Assembly (NCBI GenBank): GCA_914767715.1
Contig: OU612070.1
Location: 2,311,501-2,375,500, forward strand
DNA: 64,000 bases
DNA from: Membranipora membranacea
Lineage: Eukaryota; Bryozoa; Gymnolaemata; Cheilostomatida; Membraniporidae
Reading direction: 5' to 3'
Part shown: positions 15,001 to 28,900 of the stretch, one piece after another
Layout of the letters: each line of letters opens with the position of its first letter
Numbering within the stretch: position 1 is the stretch's first letter
Translations under genes and position numbers: made by a program
The notes under the pieces: model-generated
Told to the model about the DNA's origin: nothing
Database searches by the model: none
The model's input: the letters and a program-made list of their open reading frames with translations, nothing else

Positions 15001-15781
15001 TGTAAGTAATGAGTAAATGTTAACCATGAGCGATTAATACTGAGAATTCTCTTTAATTATTTCTTGTTGTTTTTTTAGATCAATGGTGAAATCATCAGGC
15101 AGACAGCAGACAGCTAGTGCGTCGGCAGCACCGGGAGTTAAATCATCACGTAGTAACAGCTCTACAGACGACAGCGATCGTGAGTCAGCTGTACATCAGT
15201 CTGCTGCCGCTGACTCTCAGCTGATCAGCAGCGGCAGCAGTAGTAGAAGTCAGCGGGATACGACAGCAGGCAGTCGCGCTGATACAGGTGGGAGAGATAG
15301 AACAGGCCAAGGCTATTTATACCCTAAACTAATGAAAATTTTGAGCGGTTTTCACAAGGTTACTTCCGGCTTGAAGGACCAGTTCAATGAGTTTTGTTCG
15401 TTGATTTCGATTGCAAATAATATTCCTGTTATCTCCCTGCCCCATGAGCCAATGAGAAATTAGTACCGCATAAATATTTAAGAATAGATAAGTAATCTTA
15501 TGATATTTGGACAGTTATGAAGCCTTAGTTATGGTACTCATAAAATACCCACATCAGAGAGACAGGAAACATGACAGATAGAAGACATTATTATGATGAT
15601 TTTTTTTACTCCCACATCTACGATGTTTGAGAGAAATTCACACCATATACATGTATTTTTGCTCATTGTAGCAAATGTTGAAGTAGTCCGAGCTAGAAAA
15701 CGGTTGGAACAAGCTGACCATGTGCTAGATCTAATCGGTGCCTTACTTGCCATCGTTGAAAGTTTGGAACCAGACGAATAA
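58..15781 (+). CDS. USP34: USP34-type ubiquitin carboxyl-terminal hydrolase, C-terminal part (5' end outside window)
   Basis: Deubiquitinase of the C19 (USP) family; USP34 in vertebrates removes ubiquitin from axin and other substrates. About 30 exons, all joining in frame: 58-221, 631-741, 1222-1326, 1572-1706, 1960-2208, 2371-2576, 2915-3047, 3204-3433, 3578-3770, 4182-~4457, 4779-5031, 5382-5561, 5817-5981, 6228-6323, 6492-6755, 7223-7390, 7616-7806, 8116-8293, 8733-8890, 9439-9656, 10046-10183, 10534-10784, 11175-11298, 11707-11924, 12263-12409, 13570-13833, 14057-14147, 14519-14672, 15079-15287, 15672-15781 (stop TAA). Cys box FVGLQNLGATCYM has the nucleophile at 150-152; His box TADGGHYYSF has His at 2518-2520; FNDSEVKPF has Asp at 2928-2930, so the triad is intact. 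A finger-type CSKCQKKVRAEKRACF follows in exon 5. The long helical region after the catalytic domain and a basic KKRKV motif (14057 exon) match USP34 rather than USP24/USP9X, whose Cys box reads GGATCYMN. The end of the exon at 4182 is the one uncertain junction (frame fits a donor near 4457). An AATAAA overlaps the stop codon. Confidence 0.92.
9169..9375. repeat. Microsatellite, ACAT/AATACAT array
   Basis: About 200 bp of interspersed ACATACAT and AATACATAAT units inside the USP34 intron between the exons ending at 8890 and starting at 9439. It produces long low-complexity open frames on the minus strand that are not genes. Confidence 0.95.
10204..10223. repeat. Short palindrome, TAGACTTA/TAAGTCTA
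   Basis: Perfect stem of 8 with a 4-base loop in a USP34 intron; member of the four-copy palindrome group. Confidence 0.75.
13011..13175 (+). ncRNA. U1 spliceosomal snRNA
   Basis: U1 snRNA pairs with 5' splice sites in the major spliceosome. The 5' end ATACTTACCT (13011-13020) is the invariant splice-site-pairing sequence. The stem-loop II loop ATTGCACTTCGG keeps the U1A-binding core ATTGCAC, stem-loop III contains CCCCAAATGTGGG, the Sm site AATTTTTGG lies at 13135-13143, and the terminal stem-loop GGGGGACTGCGTTCGCGC ends in CCCC near 13174. Length is about 165 nt, as expected for the family. It sits inside the USP34 intron 12410-13569, in the host's sense orientation. The stem-loop I loop reads GATCAATAAG where the usual U1-70K site is GATCANGAAG, one base off a nearly invariant position, so a divergent copy or variant is possible. 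I see no clear snRNA promoter element upstream; A-rich sequence follows at 13178-13195, where a 3' box could lie. Confidence 0.93.
13224..13248. repeat. Short palindrome, AGACTTAATA/TATTAAGTCT
   Basis: Perfect stem of 10 with a 5-base loop, 49 bases downstream of the U1 gene; member of the four-copy palindrome group. Confidence 0.75.
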
Positions 15782-16924
15782 ACAAAGTCAACCTTTAGTG
15801 AAAACCTGATCACTATTCAGAAAATTCGAAACAAACGGAGTATTACGGAACGACGCTCTTTTCGATGACAAAGTATAGATTAAATGGTCCATTCAGTCAT
15901 GATGGAGTTGATAAGATTGACTGCCATTCTGGACTAGGAATTAACTATATTAATATAAGCTTTCGGTCTTTGAGACTTTTATTGAAGTATGATGTGGAAT
16001 GTAAACATTACTATACACTGTACATAGAATTTATTGACATTTTCCTATTTTCTGTAAAATGTCTGTTATATGTCCATAAATTGGTTGCTTGCCGTTAAAA
16101 GAAACTACTCGGAGATAGCTAAACTTCGAGATGGGTCCGCCTTAATCTCGTTATTTGCACTTCCAAATTTTCACTTAATATTAATCTTCTTTTTTCGTAC
16201 TCTTCATTTATCTTGTCATTATTACAAAGAAATAGCAATTGTTGTATGGGCCAGTTGTGTAAGTAAAAAATATTTTGTTGTTATAGATTCTGGTAATGCA
16301 AAATAATTTATCTTATAGCTGGAATTACACACTCAAGCCCCAATATTTCAATCAGCGCAGACCCCAAAATAGCCTCTCCCCTCGTTGTGATGTTGACACA
16401 ATACACTTAATGATAGTCCTTGACTCTTTGAACTCTACAAAATTGCATAATATACGTTACCTTGATCCATCGTGTTCTTACGTCTGGTACTAAGAGTGAA
16501 GGTAGGTCAGTGTATAGGTGAAGGGATCTGTCTGTTTCTCTTCTGCTGCTGAGACAGCGGAGCTGTGGTACACTACCACTTTAACTAGAGAAAAATATTC
16601 ATTGTCGCGATATCTTTGATCTATTGCGACTTCTTACAGTCTGTAATCGACTAAAGATTGTGGCGTATAATAAGATTGTCCGGTGTAGAGAATAAGAGGC
16701 CATAAAGCCTGTGCTCAGGCTGTTCTCATCAGTATATTGATGTGAGGAGTCCCCCATTCAAGGGCAAGACACTGTATTCAGAGGCGACCGTGCCTCTCAT
16801 TGTGCTGTACTAGATGTAAAAGGCGCTGTTGAAATGCCTGCCATTGCGAAGTACATAATGTAGACAAGGCACAAGAATAGTTAAGGAAATATTCTCAGGT
16901 TACAAGTGTTAACATCACAGAAGC
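15782..16924. other. USP34-receptor intergenic spacer
   Basis: Spacer between the USP34 stop codon and the ATG of the downstream receptor gene, both on the plus strand. It must hold the USP34 3' UTR and the receptor promoter and 5' UTR. I see no coding exon, RNA gene or clear TATA box here. Confidence 0.6.
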
Positions 16925-19900
16925 ATGATTGTAACATTTCTTACTATCTGGGCGATTATTGTCGAGGTTGTGGAATCTCAACCTTTGATCAATTACAGGT
17001 AAAGTATTTAATTTGATAAGCCTTCAATATCAAAACCCAACTCAGTGCATAGCGTCTATTTTTCCCTGAATGCTACAAACAATATACTGTAAAGGCCAAA
17101 AATTGTCGATTACATTCTAAAGTACCAGCTTCTCTGTGCTCGCTGTTGTTTTATTTATGTGTTGTTTCTGATCAGATTGGCTCCTATCAGATTGAACATA
17201 GCGGCTGTCTGATCCATATTCCAACAACAACAGTGAGCAAGAAGTCAATATGACTTCTCATGAGCTGACTGACCTCAAATGTATGAATGAGGGTCTCGCC
17301 ACACAAAGCTGCTATAAGCATTTTCACATTCTCCCTCCCTCCCTCCCTTCTCTTGAATTATACAGTTCCATCACTCCAGAACTAACATAATCTATATTGT
17401 CACTTTAAGGGATTATGTACCATTTTACCAAACTGAAGCTGGGAGAGAACGGTTAGAGTATTCTGCAGGAGATCGATTCGAGTACAACATAAGAACACTT
17501 GATTCTAACGTTACGGGAGGAACTTTCATATTCCTGCCTTCTGAGAATGCTACAGCTCTTCTTTACCCTACACATATATCCATCTTCAGATTCACAGAAA
17601 ATTCTCAAGGTACTATAGACTGTTTTCTTTTTCTGGTACATGATATACCAACCAGTAACAGACTCCTTTACAATCAAACAGGCCGGACACTGTCAGACAA
17701 CGATATAATGTCAAGATAAGATCAATTCAATGAAGTGGATCTTGCCAGATAAGGCTCTTCTTTTTCGTATAGTATAAACATGAGGGAGGACAATTTTCAG
17801 TATTACAGTTGTGGAAAGTTTTCTAGATCACTTGGTGTCCTGTGTGTTTATTTGATGTTTCTCCCATCATACCGTTATCCTTTTGCATATATGCCGTTAC
17901 AGAACTTATAGAAACTACCTTTGATGCAAACACATCATATAACAGACTAGAGAGACTTGCAGGCTCACCTGGTAGACTAGCTCTCCGTACCCTATCATGT
18001 CTCTACCTGATAGATGAATACCCAGGCAGAAGCAACCATAGGAAGCTTTCAGGGCGTTGTACTGATGTGGTGCGGTTTCTGATCCTGAAAGGTATTTAGG
18101 TTTGCTTTCTACAAGTTCAGATATGGAGTGTGAATATTGCACAAGTCTGTGAAGAAATTTTAACCCTCAAAAGATCTTCACTTTCTGCATTTAGAGGCTG
18201 TTTGGATGGGTTGGGCTGTTTGGACTAGAAGGTCAGGTACAGTTAGCCCCTGGTCCACACCCCCTTTTCAAACCCTTTGGCTAGCCACTGTTTTTATTTT
18301 TGAGAACATTGTATTATAATTAAACCATAGAAATACCCTCTTGTCTTATCCTTAAGATTAACATATACGCTGTTGTGTGGAGAGATAACTACCGATTATC
18401 CCCCCCCCCCCACTCTGACTGTAACACACCTGTTGTTTAGATCACCTCACCCTCAGAAGTGATACCAGGAAAATTTGTCTTTAATCATAATTATATGTAT
18501 TAGAAAATAATGAAATGATGAAACTCGCATCACATGGCTAAAGTTCTATATTGTACATTGTAAGGCTAAGACTAAAATGTCCCCAAATCCTTAATAAGTG
18601 AGTCTGAGTTAGATCTGAGGTATTACAAACCTAGGATTAAAAGCTTGGCCCTCGCATAAAAGGCAGGCACAGCGAGACAGGAGATCACAGTCAGCCTGAC
18701 CTAAGATCAAAGTGTCACTGCCAATGGCTGATTAGTGTCTGTTTCAGTTTCTGGCAGTTTGCTGCACACTTACGATTAGGAAGTCCATCATGGCTAGGAT
18801 GCATTCTAGTTTTCTAGGATGTATCACACTCTCAGTACGAGGACTTCGGGCAACTTGCATCCCTCTTTAGGTGCAGCCCACCCTCTGTTTAGTCATAAAC
18901 AGGGCAAACAAGTCAACTCTCTGACTTGTGTATGAGTTGTACTATGCTCAATGTGGTGAATTTGCATAGTGAACTATGGCAAGAGGGGCGGGTGCCTTGA
19001 CGATAGCGACAGTTGATGGAAAGCAAACCTCCCTGCACTGGTTTGGCTAAGAGTATAAGCATGAGAGTGATGAGGCGAATATTGTTTCACTGAAACACTG
19101 AAGAGTTGGCAGCCTCCCTGGTTGCGCAACAGCGTAAATACACCAATTATGTCAAAGCACCGAAACTGACAAAATGCACTAATCTCTGAGATTGATTGAG
19201 ATGCTCATCAACACACAGGGATGGCTTCATGCTGCTGGGGTCGGTGATGAGGAGGTTGTACTAGAGAAGGCCTCGAAACAGCGCTTGACTCATGGTTTCT
19301 AGCTGAAGATCTGTGTGTAGTGCAGTGGTAAGCGCACCACTGTATGTTGTATCACGTCATTTCAGGTATGAACCCCAAATCGCTGCACCATACTGGATTA
19401 ATTTTCTATTCACCATTGAGATTTGGTATCGTACTATATACTACATTCATATATTACCCTTGATGTTTATAGTTGGAAGCCTGGTATTTGATATTCTACC
19501 TTTCAACAATAGACCGCTCAGGAATAATCGTCTTACAATTACCATGCTTGGTGCCACCATCTTGAAGGGCTATTCGATGACTGTCAATCAAGTGAGAGTT
19601 GTGTTCAGTAAGTGTAAACCCCAAGGTCAAGCTAACTCATCAGCTCATCCTGATGTCACTGCTCCCGGACAGCTAGCACACCAAGTTCTAGTTTTTGTCG
19701 TGTTATAACTTTATTTGATGACGCTTGCATAAATCAAATGCTCATAGCACAGATTTTACTAGATGCTGCGGCTGAAAAAATTATACTTATATAATAGGAT
19801 GACAATGGTGGAGCGGATCCACGTTACAATCTCAATCTGATTAGGTGTCTGTGGCAAATATGGTTGCTCTGATTAAATATCTTAAAATTATGTCCTTGTG

Positions 19901-22900
19901 TTTTCAGATCACACAACTCAATATTTTGATAGATGGGAGGATTGGAGATTTCCAGTAAGCCCTGCTGCCTCAACAGAACATGAAGGAGGAGAAGGTATGT
20001 ATGCGATGATATGGGATGTTATGTAATGTGATGCTGACTGCACGAAAATTCTAGTTGTATACACAGGTCACACATTGTGAGCGTCACTTAAAAAAACAAG
20101 ACTTTTAGTGAGATGAGCTCACTCTTATGAGAGGGTATACCTTGATTGGACCAATAGTTCAGGACTTGAACAAGTGAGAGACATATTGGGTGACATGTAG
20201 CTACACTAAATAACACTTGAGCTTGAAACAAATATTAATGTCACATCATTACTTGATTTGTAAATAGGCTGGGCATGGATGTTATTTTCTATTTTGCAAA
20301 TTCAACGGATATTCTAAAAACTATTTTATTAACATTGGTTTTTTATAAGGCGGAGAATGCTGACAACCATGAATGAATTTGGATATAATGATTCGAAATG
20401 GTTTTTGAGTAACTGTATGATCATTTTATAGTATTGTATATCAGGGCCGTAGTTTAGAAAAAATGGTAGGGGAGGCAAAAGTCTGAGGCAAGGCCAAAGC
20501 ATCACCAGGAGGGGTGCTGTAAGCTCCTCCCCAAGCAATTTAAGCGGAGTATAACTAGCAATTGGAAACCCAGAGGAGCTGATTCTGACATGGATTGTTC
20601 AATTTTAGTGTTTTTAGGCCACTGTATTTAGATGTGTAGGGGAGGCAGTGCCTCCCTGCCTCCCCTAGAACTACGGGCCTGTATATGTACTTCTCGATAT
20701 TCATTGTACTCATTATTTTGTTGCAGATGAATATTTTATGGGACTTGTGGCTCTAGAAAATTGTACTTATCACAACAGTACATCTGTGAGATGTATCCTA
20801 GTGAAAATGGCTAATTATACCAAACTCAACCATGAAGAATTACTCCTCAGGTAAATCTAAAATTTTTCATAATGACCCCTTTTTATTGTTAATGTATATC
20901 TGTTGGGCTCAAAAATAGGACTGGACCAATGTGTGTGCTTGCTCGTGTGATGCCACTTGTATGTGTTCTTGTGGATGTCACCTCTTGGCTTGCTTATGTC
21001 ATGTATCGATCAGAAATTCCAGTGCTATTATAGTCAAGTGGTAGCAGTAGTGTAAGAAGTTGTTCCCCTGTTCTGCAATATGATGTTATTCTTTTTTTAC
21101 AGAATTACATATTCAAGGCTTACACTTTGCGACCCAAGTATACCTTCTGTTGATCGACATATCGAGAGAGACAAAGCTAAGGATTCTGTAAACGAAGAAA
21201 TACTCATTGGCTCTCTAGAACCAAATTCAACAATCCACTGGCGCCTATCTGTGAAGAATGAAAATGTTACTCATCTAGCAAGTTGGGGTGACTTTAGTAC
21301 TGTTATGAAACAGCATCAAGGTTTGTATAATGAGAGGCGTTTTTGATAGATGTTTATTAACTTCATTCTACACCATCTTCATCCTTCATCTGTACAATTT
21401 GTATCATAATTTTAGTCGTTGATTTGTACAAGATAAGATTTCACAACACTAATAAGTAAGATTTTCAGTATTATTTAGTTTGCACATAAGAGTTATAACT
21501 TATATATGTCTTGCAGTTGTACCGGATGAGGTGATGAATGTGCGAATGTACATACCCAGCGGTCATGCTCTGCAAGGGCCGCTTGTGGATCGGGGTGGTG
21601 TTTTTATCGGCTGGATAGATTATAGTGGTCCGTGTAAGCCCCTATGGTGGGTCACATTAAGTCTTTTATTGTACCTGCTATTATTGTTGTAGTTCTTGCT
21701 AATTTGGTTATGTTGTATTGTTGTTTGAGATAATCCCTACTGTCAGTATATCATTTGCTTGCTTAAACGATGTTATTATACAGCCTTATACCGCAGCCTA
21801 CAGCCGCATGCTATTAATGTGCTCACCAGTATAACAAGTTGATTTTCCGTTTAATGTCTACACACCCCCAGTCTTTGGCGTTCTGGTTATCCTCTCCATA
21901 AGCAATCTGATTTTGGAGTAACTCGATGCTCTGTGATGTCACGATGACACTACTGTGTTGTATTGCATAAACTGCATAAAAGTTTTGTGCCCTCAGTAGC
22001 CAGCACACCCTGGGCTGTTGCCGTATTTCATGACTACCTTGATTTCACATGTAATTGCTATTTCCATTCAAAATTTCTTCACCGGTCTACAATAAATTTC
22101 AATTTGGAAAAAGCTAGTACAAAGAAGTTAATTTTCTTTATACTCATTTTCTCGAGTTTCATATTTGCCTTGTCTTAACTAGTTGTTTGCAAATACGTTC
22201 TTTAAATTTGAAAGGACACCAAGGTAGAATTTGTTCAGTTTCTTTATCGCTGTTGGTTGATTGTGTTGAGGGATGGAATGATGGTGATATTTTGTATTAG
22301 CTAAGCATGATTTATGCGCATATGATAGCGTCTGGAATCATAATACCCAACTCTCACAGCAATGATCGATTGTAAGTCAGTATAATGTTTATGGGTTACA
22401 GGTACGAGATGGAGGTTACAGAGTTAGATAATAACAATCTTACTTATATTGTGTCAGTAAAGCGGCAGCTTCAGCCTTATGATAATATAAGGAGATATAA
22501 ACTGAACTTCATCATACCAGGGCGACATTACTCTGTGAGGGTGAGAGCCAGGGTGAGCCTGCTAAACGGCACCTGGTCACAGCCTCACTCTCAGCTTGAT
22601 AGAAACTATAAAGACTTTGTGACCCGTAATGTATTTACATATATGGGTAAGTGTAGCTGTTTCGCTTGGCCTATAAATGAGGTTGATTGTGATCAAGTGG
22701 GAGTTCCTACCGCCACTAATAACAAAAAATTGGTATATAACTCATGCTAGGGTTGGGATGTATTATTACTCACATTGATGATGAACACTGATGAGTCTGT
22801 TAGTGCAAGAGCATCTATGTATGGGATTCCTACAAGAAATACAGTTGAGATGGAGTGACAACAAAATTGCTGGCCCGGTGCGACAAAGGCACATTTGTCA

Positions 22901-25900
22901 GACTGGGATAACGAGTCGTTGTGCCTGAGCCATAGTTGCATGGAATCTTTTTGGCCTTTTGTAGTGGGAAATCTGGTTTAATTTTTTTTCACATGTATAT
23001 TGCTACTGATAATTCGGAAGTTGTCCTCACTCCATTTTGTTGGTTTTGCAAGATAGTACTTTTTCGCTGTGTACTGGCATCTTATGTGCCTGATTCACTC
23101 AATGCATTCCTATGACAGCTTAATAACCTTGACGCAGACCTGGGAGTAATTTTTAAATTCACATTAACCCATGAGAATAATATTAATTATTGTTATTATT
23201 ATTTGTATTGTTTTCAGAACCATATTTGGTTGGCTTATCATTGGACAACGAGATTATTTCTTCGTTTGTTGGTGCCAACGTTTGGAACAATGTTCACCAC
23301 ACAACAGTACAACCCCAATCAGATTGGTATCTAAACTCACCAGTACTAACTGGCGCAGATGAGGGATATGATTATTTCCGCTCCTTCAGTATAAAATTTA
23401 TAAAATACGAACGGCAGCGGTTAAGGTATAAAGAATACAGCACTATCTCAGTGACTGCCCATACCAGTAAGGATTATGATAGACAATGGATGAATCTAGC
23501 TGCAGTTATTGTATACGGAGATAGATTTATCAGTCAAAACCAAACTGGTGAGTCTCCTTATACAAATCTAAAAGTTTTTAGTTTTCAGAGATTTTCCATG
23601 TTTTTTATGTTAATAGAAATATACTGCCATTTGAAAAATTGCAAAATTTGATGAAATAAGCAGAATTCTCCTTTTGTGAAACATGGGGCTCCAATTAAAA
23701 CGTTATAATTTGTTATGAATTTTAGGCTTACCGCAGTTTGTGGCAAGTGAGAGCTTTCTAAAATGTTGGTTTTCCTTTAAAATCATCAAATATGAAAAAT
23801 GATGTATCCCTACACTGTGATCAATACCAACTTTGATCTCGCCGCTTTTTAATTAAGTTATATTTTATTTGATATCCTTGTTTTATACTAAACAACGCTT
23901 TTGATGCAAACAGGATGTAACTCCCCTACTCACTATGGATTGCTCATTCATAATTTCTTCATGAACAGATAACAAGTATAATGCATTTCATATAATATGC
24001 TGGAGGCTGGAACAATCAACCCTTTTGAAAGCTCCCCCAGTGGGACTCGAACTCACTTCGGCACCAACCGCCTGGCAGCGAATAGCAACCATCCCCAAAA
24101 AAGAATGGACATCCCCAGAGAAGACTGGGCTGATGGCGCTAATTAGCAAGTCTCTATTAACTACTCGGAGTTGTGTTCTCTCGGCCCACAGCGAATTCCA
24201 GTCCACCATCGCCACCCTATAAAACACAGCTTAGTGTTAGGGTTATTGGCCTTACATGGTTTATTGCTGGGAGCCCTTGTAGTGAGGTTATATTTGTATG
24301 CTAGTTCAATAGTATTTGTGGATAACGGCAACATTGTAAAATATATTGTGATTCTTTATTGCAGATGTAGCTTTGGGTGCAACAACCAGGCTCAGCTCAT
24401 CCTTAGAGAGCCCAGCTCACTTTCCCTGGACGCTGAGCACATTCATGAACTTATCAAGAGATTTTTTGCGGACTGCCTGCGAACAAGACCAGTATATTTG
24501 GATAGATTTCCAGCAGTATGTTCTCATAACGGAATTCACACTGATTTTCCCCAATATAACAACTGTAGACTTGCAAACTCAATATCATACCTGCGGTCAA
24601 TATGATAAAGTATTGAACGCATCTGAGTACACTAACTTCATCGCTCCTGTGGAGTTCAGCATCATGACATCAATGCAGCAGCGCAAAGCACCTGATCCGC
24701 TGTCTCACTACTGGTATCTTGTAACTCGGATAGACCTGATAACTTTGATGAATTTAAACACAAAACGCTGGGATAGTAATACTATTAGACCTCTTAACAT
24801 CCACGCCATATCCTTTGGTTTGTTTGACTCTGGTCCCTTTGGTGTACTCATTGAGAGGATTATCATTATCGGAAATCGTAAGTGAATAATTTGTTATATT
24901 TTATATTACTTCTATCAGGTTTACTGCGCCAACAGGGACTGTTAGTACCTCTCAAAGCGTTGGGGGCTCGCTATATTTACAGTGGCTTTCTTTTTCATAA
25001 TGAAAATTCAGTGTGGCGCTGACATTACCATGACAACTGATAACAATGTGGGAGCTACATGAGATGTAGTTCTTGAGGGAAATCACTAGTTAGCTTAATT
25101 ATGCCAAGAGACATATATTCATAGTTCATAATTCATAGGACATCGATAGGAAGTGTACAGATATATCGAATTCTGTCATTTATATCATTAAATATTGGTC
25201 TTATTATTTTACAGCAATTTCACCAAGATTACCCTACAATGATTCCCCATATCGCCAGCTACCCACTCTCTTTCGCTCTCCACCAGTAGAGCTTTGTTAC
25301 AATACAACCAACAGTTCTCTGCTCGTCCAAGATGGCACAGAAGCGCGCTATGTAAGTGTTACTGTGTTAGCCTTAGGTTTAATATTTAAATATGAATCAT
25401 AACGGCATCCATCCAGATATTGAATATCAAACTTCTATCTCTTTATTGAACGACATATCATTCCACACCATTGTCTGCCCCTGTATATCTATGATAGTGT
25501 ATGAATATACGGTATCTATGATAATAAGTTTATGTATAGAAAAAGTAATAATATTTCTGAATATCTCTGTGTATCTTCTCATCTATATATATATATATAC
25601 ATATATTTGTACTTGTATATATATATATATATATATCAGTAGCATACCTCTATTCATTCAGTTGTGTATATCAGATTTTTATATTTGTGATTTTTTCTGT
25701 ATATAGTTGCTCTTTGTATACCTAACTAGGCACTTGACTTAATGAGAGCCACGTCTGCGGTAGTTTCTCTTGATAGAGCGCTGAATCTGACACAGAGCAT
25801 GACATGCCTGGAGAGTGCTGCTCATGTGAACCTGTCATATCCTAATGTGAACCAGTCATTTCTGATCGAATCTGCTTCGAGACTTGGTATGTTCTCGTAA

Positions 25901-28900
25901 CTACCTCTCAGTCTCTGATGGTGTCTAAACCCAATGCACTTTAAGTTTGAATGTCCACTGTATGAATTAAGAGTTGAATCAGTTAACGATGTCACTGCTT
26001 ATTTATATTTCCTTCCCTCTGTTACCAAAGGCAATAACTATACATGATTTTAATTTTGTATAGCGAATTTATCGAAAACATTACGTATCATACCTAAACC
26101 TCCCAAGCTTAATTTCTGATCTTTCTGTAATAGCTACATAAACCACAAAGGCAGTGTCACAAAACTGCAGATTTTCATTTCTTTAACAGAAATACAATCT
26201 TGAGCCAGTTCTTTAAACTGGATTACGAGATTGTTCTCATTATGTAACGATATAAAATAAATTTTATAACTTATATATTCATGTCGAACCATCAAGACTC
26301 ACAGAGCCAGAGAAAATTCACAAGTTAAACAAGTATTATTGAATTATTGTATTAATCTAGCGTTATATTATTGTATTCTTGTAGACTCGTTACATACACC
26401 CCGGCCTGTAGATATTGGCGTCACAACAAGGTTATCTGATGACCTATATATCAACTCACAAGCTCATGTACGATACTATCAGGGTAACATAACCCAACAA
26501 AACCTCTCAACCAGCCCACCTCATCTCTGTGATTGGTCAAATAGCAAACTATCCACTCTGGTGTCAACTAATTGGACCTACACCAGTGAATGCCTACCAC
26601 TGGCATATTTTGACCACAGAGACGATAGTGTGTCTGGGAGCACGGTAAGATTACAGCTTTAACAGTTTTGCAGTCAGCACAGAAGTGGGAAAAGGTTTGA
26701 AGATTGCAAAGCGTGTTATAAGTTTTAACTAACGTGGCTATGTGACTAAGACACTACTAATGTGGCTGTGTGACTAAGACACTACTAATGTGGCTGTGCA
26801 TTCTGCGTATGCTCAGCTCTTGGCGTGAGCTGATCTCTGCAAAATTGAGTCTCGGAATTCCGAAGCCATCTGATTGGCTACCTGCTCTGGTGACATACTC
26901 CCCAAAGCGTGCGGATTTGTTATTGATAGTTATCCTCTCTTGTCATTATTAGCTGATTTTGATTGACAGTTTATGCAGGGGGTATCCCATTTCCCTTTTC
27001 CAAAGTTGCAATCAGAACCCAAACTAAACTCATTGTTCTTGCACATGCGCAAATTCAAGTCACGCATGATGCATACTTAGCCTTACGACACCTGCTTTGT
27101 GGTAATGATAGCCTAGTTTATCAGTGATCTACATGCCCAGTCAGATCACGAGAGTCAGTATGGTGGCTGTGTGACTAAGACACTACTTAGGCTATACCTG
27201 CAATAGATAAGAGCAGACACAAAGACAAACCAATTTTTCTTATGGCAAAACTGTGTCTTTTCTTATGTATGCTCTCAATATGTTACTTGTAGTACTTAGC
27301 AGGATGTTCCTGATTTTGTGGTCCGGTTAATATTTATGTGATATTATATACTTGATTTGGTTGAAGACACTTATGCGTTTCATTGGGGAGAATCAAAAAG
27401 ACCGTCTGGATACGAGGGATGGTCATCTGTATGCTATACAATACGGCATTGATGAAAATGGCTTTGGTGATGTTTGGTTTTTGGAAAACATAACTTATAG
27501 AGGTAAGTGGGCAAATATGGGAGGGTTGAATTGTATCAAAAGACATTGCAAGTTATTAGATCTTGTCAACTGCAGGTAGGACATTCAAATTTTAAACCCT
27601 GTTTAAATTGTTGACAAATAGCAGGATGAGGTATAGCAATATGGGCCATGTAAATCAATGTTTGGAAGTCATAGCCCTATTATTTTCTAAACGATGCCAA
27701 AATTCCCTTCTATAATTATCTCCTATGAAATTTAACGAGCCCCGTAAACTTGATTACCATAAAGTTTACAGTCTTAGCACACTGACAACGGTAGCAGGGT
27801 CAGCAGATCCTTATTTGGTTATGTAAATATCACTGCTCTGTGGTTTACCTGAGGTTTAATATATTCCATGAGTTAGCACAATGTACACTGAATCTAGGTG
27901 GCATCATCTGATAGAAAATCTGAACATCATTACGTAATGTGATAACATTGTCAGTTAGCTGACCTATGCAGTCAAAACCGGCTGATAAATACGATACAAA
28001 GGCTCTGATCTGATTAACCTCCACTGCCTTAGAGAGATATCATTAATTTACTTTCCTAAACAATAATCTCAGGACGTAAATTGGTGGACTAACATTATAC
28101 ATTTTAGCTTGGGCGAAGATTCCATCTCTGAATGTTACTGCAGTGAACAATAGCCTAAGATGGCCAGCGTTTGACAGGAAAGCTGTTGATGTTTTTGAGC
28201 TGTTGTGCAGTTTCCAGTGTAATCATTTATCTGGTAACACTTCTCTAACTCCTCCTGTCCAAGAAGCAGGTAAACAAATAAGTACGAGCTCCTTGCAGTA
28301 TTGTTCAAGTTGATTGCCAATGGTTGCCACATTCCCAACGTAGTCTAGTTCAACAAACCTACTTTTTCAAGTGTTAAGGGTTGTTTTCTCTCTTATCTTA
28401 TACCATCTGCAATGTGAGCAGGTTTGAAGGAGGGGTTCAAATACCTTCTTCAGTGTACAGCTGATAACTCCAAAATCCTTCTTCATTTACCCCCTTTACA
28501 CCCTCCCCGATATACCTATCCTTAATCATTATAAATATATTGGTTTAGTTAGCCAATGTGTTAGCACCAATCAGGTTAGGCCATCAGAGCCAACACATCG
28601 CCTATTGTATAGCTATCAGTATTTGATTTAATGGATTTATTTACTTCTGCCTTGTTCTTTACCCACCCAAGTGTGTGATCTTTATAAAATTGAAGAGTAA
28701 TTCTGCATATTGCTGTTAAAGGGCAACCAAGGTTTCAAACATGTTCTCGTTGATTGATAGCAGATTGCACCTTCTGCATATAGGGAAATAGGGAAAAAGA
28801 CCAAATCTAATTCGGATGATTATTCAGCCAGAGTTATTGGGAAACATTTCATTCATCAGGTACTCAAACTCAGCTAAAATAGAATACCACAGAGCAGTTT

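Noticed and set aside
58-15781. USP24 or USP9X as the identity of the first gene
   Set aside because: Those have GGATCYMN at the Cys box; here it is NLGATCYM with a C-terminal extension matching USP34 in order and length.
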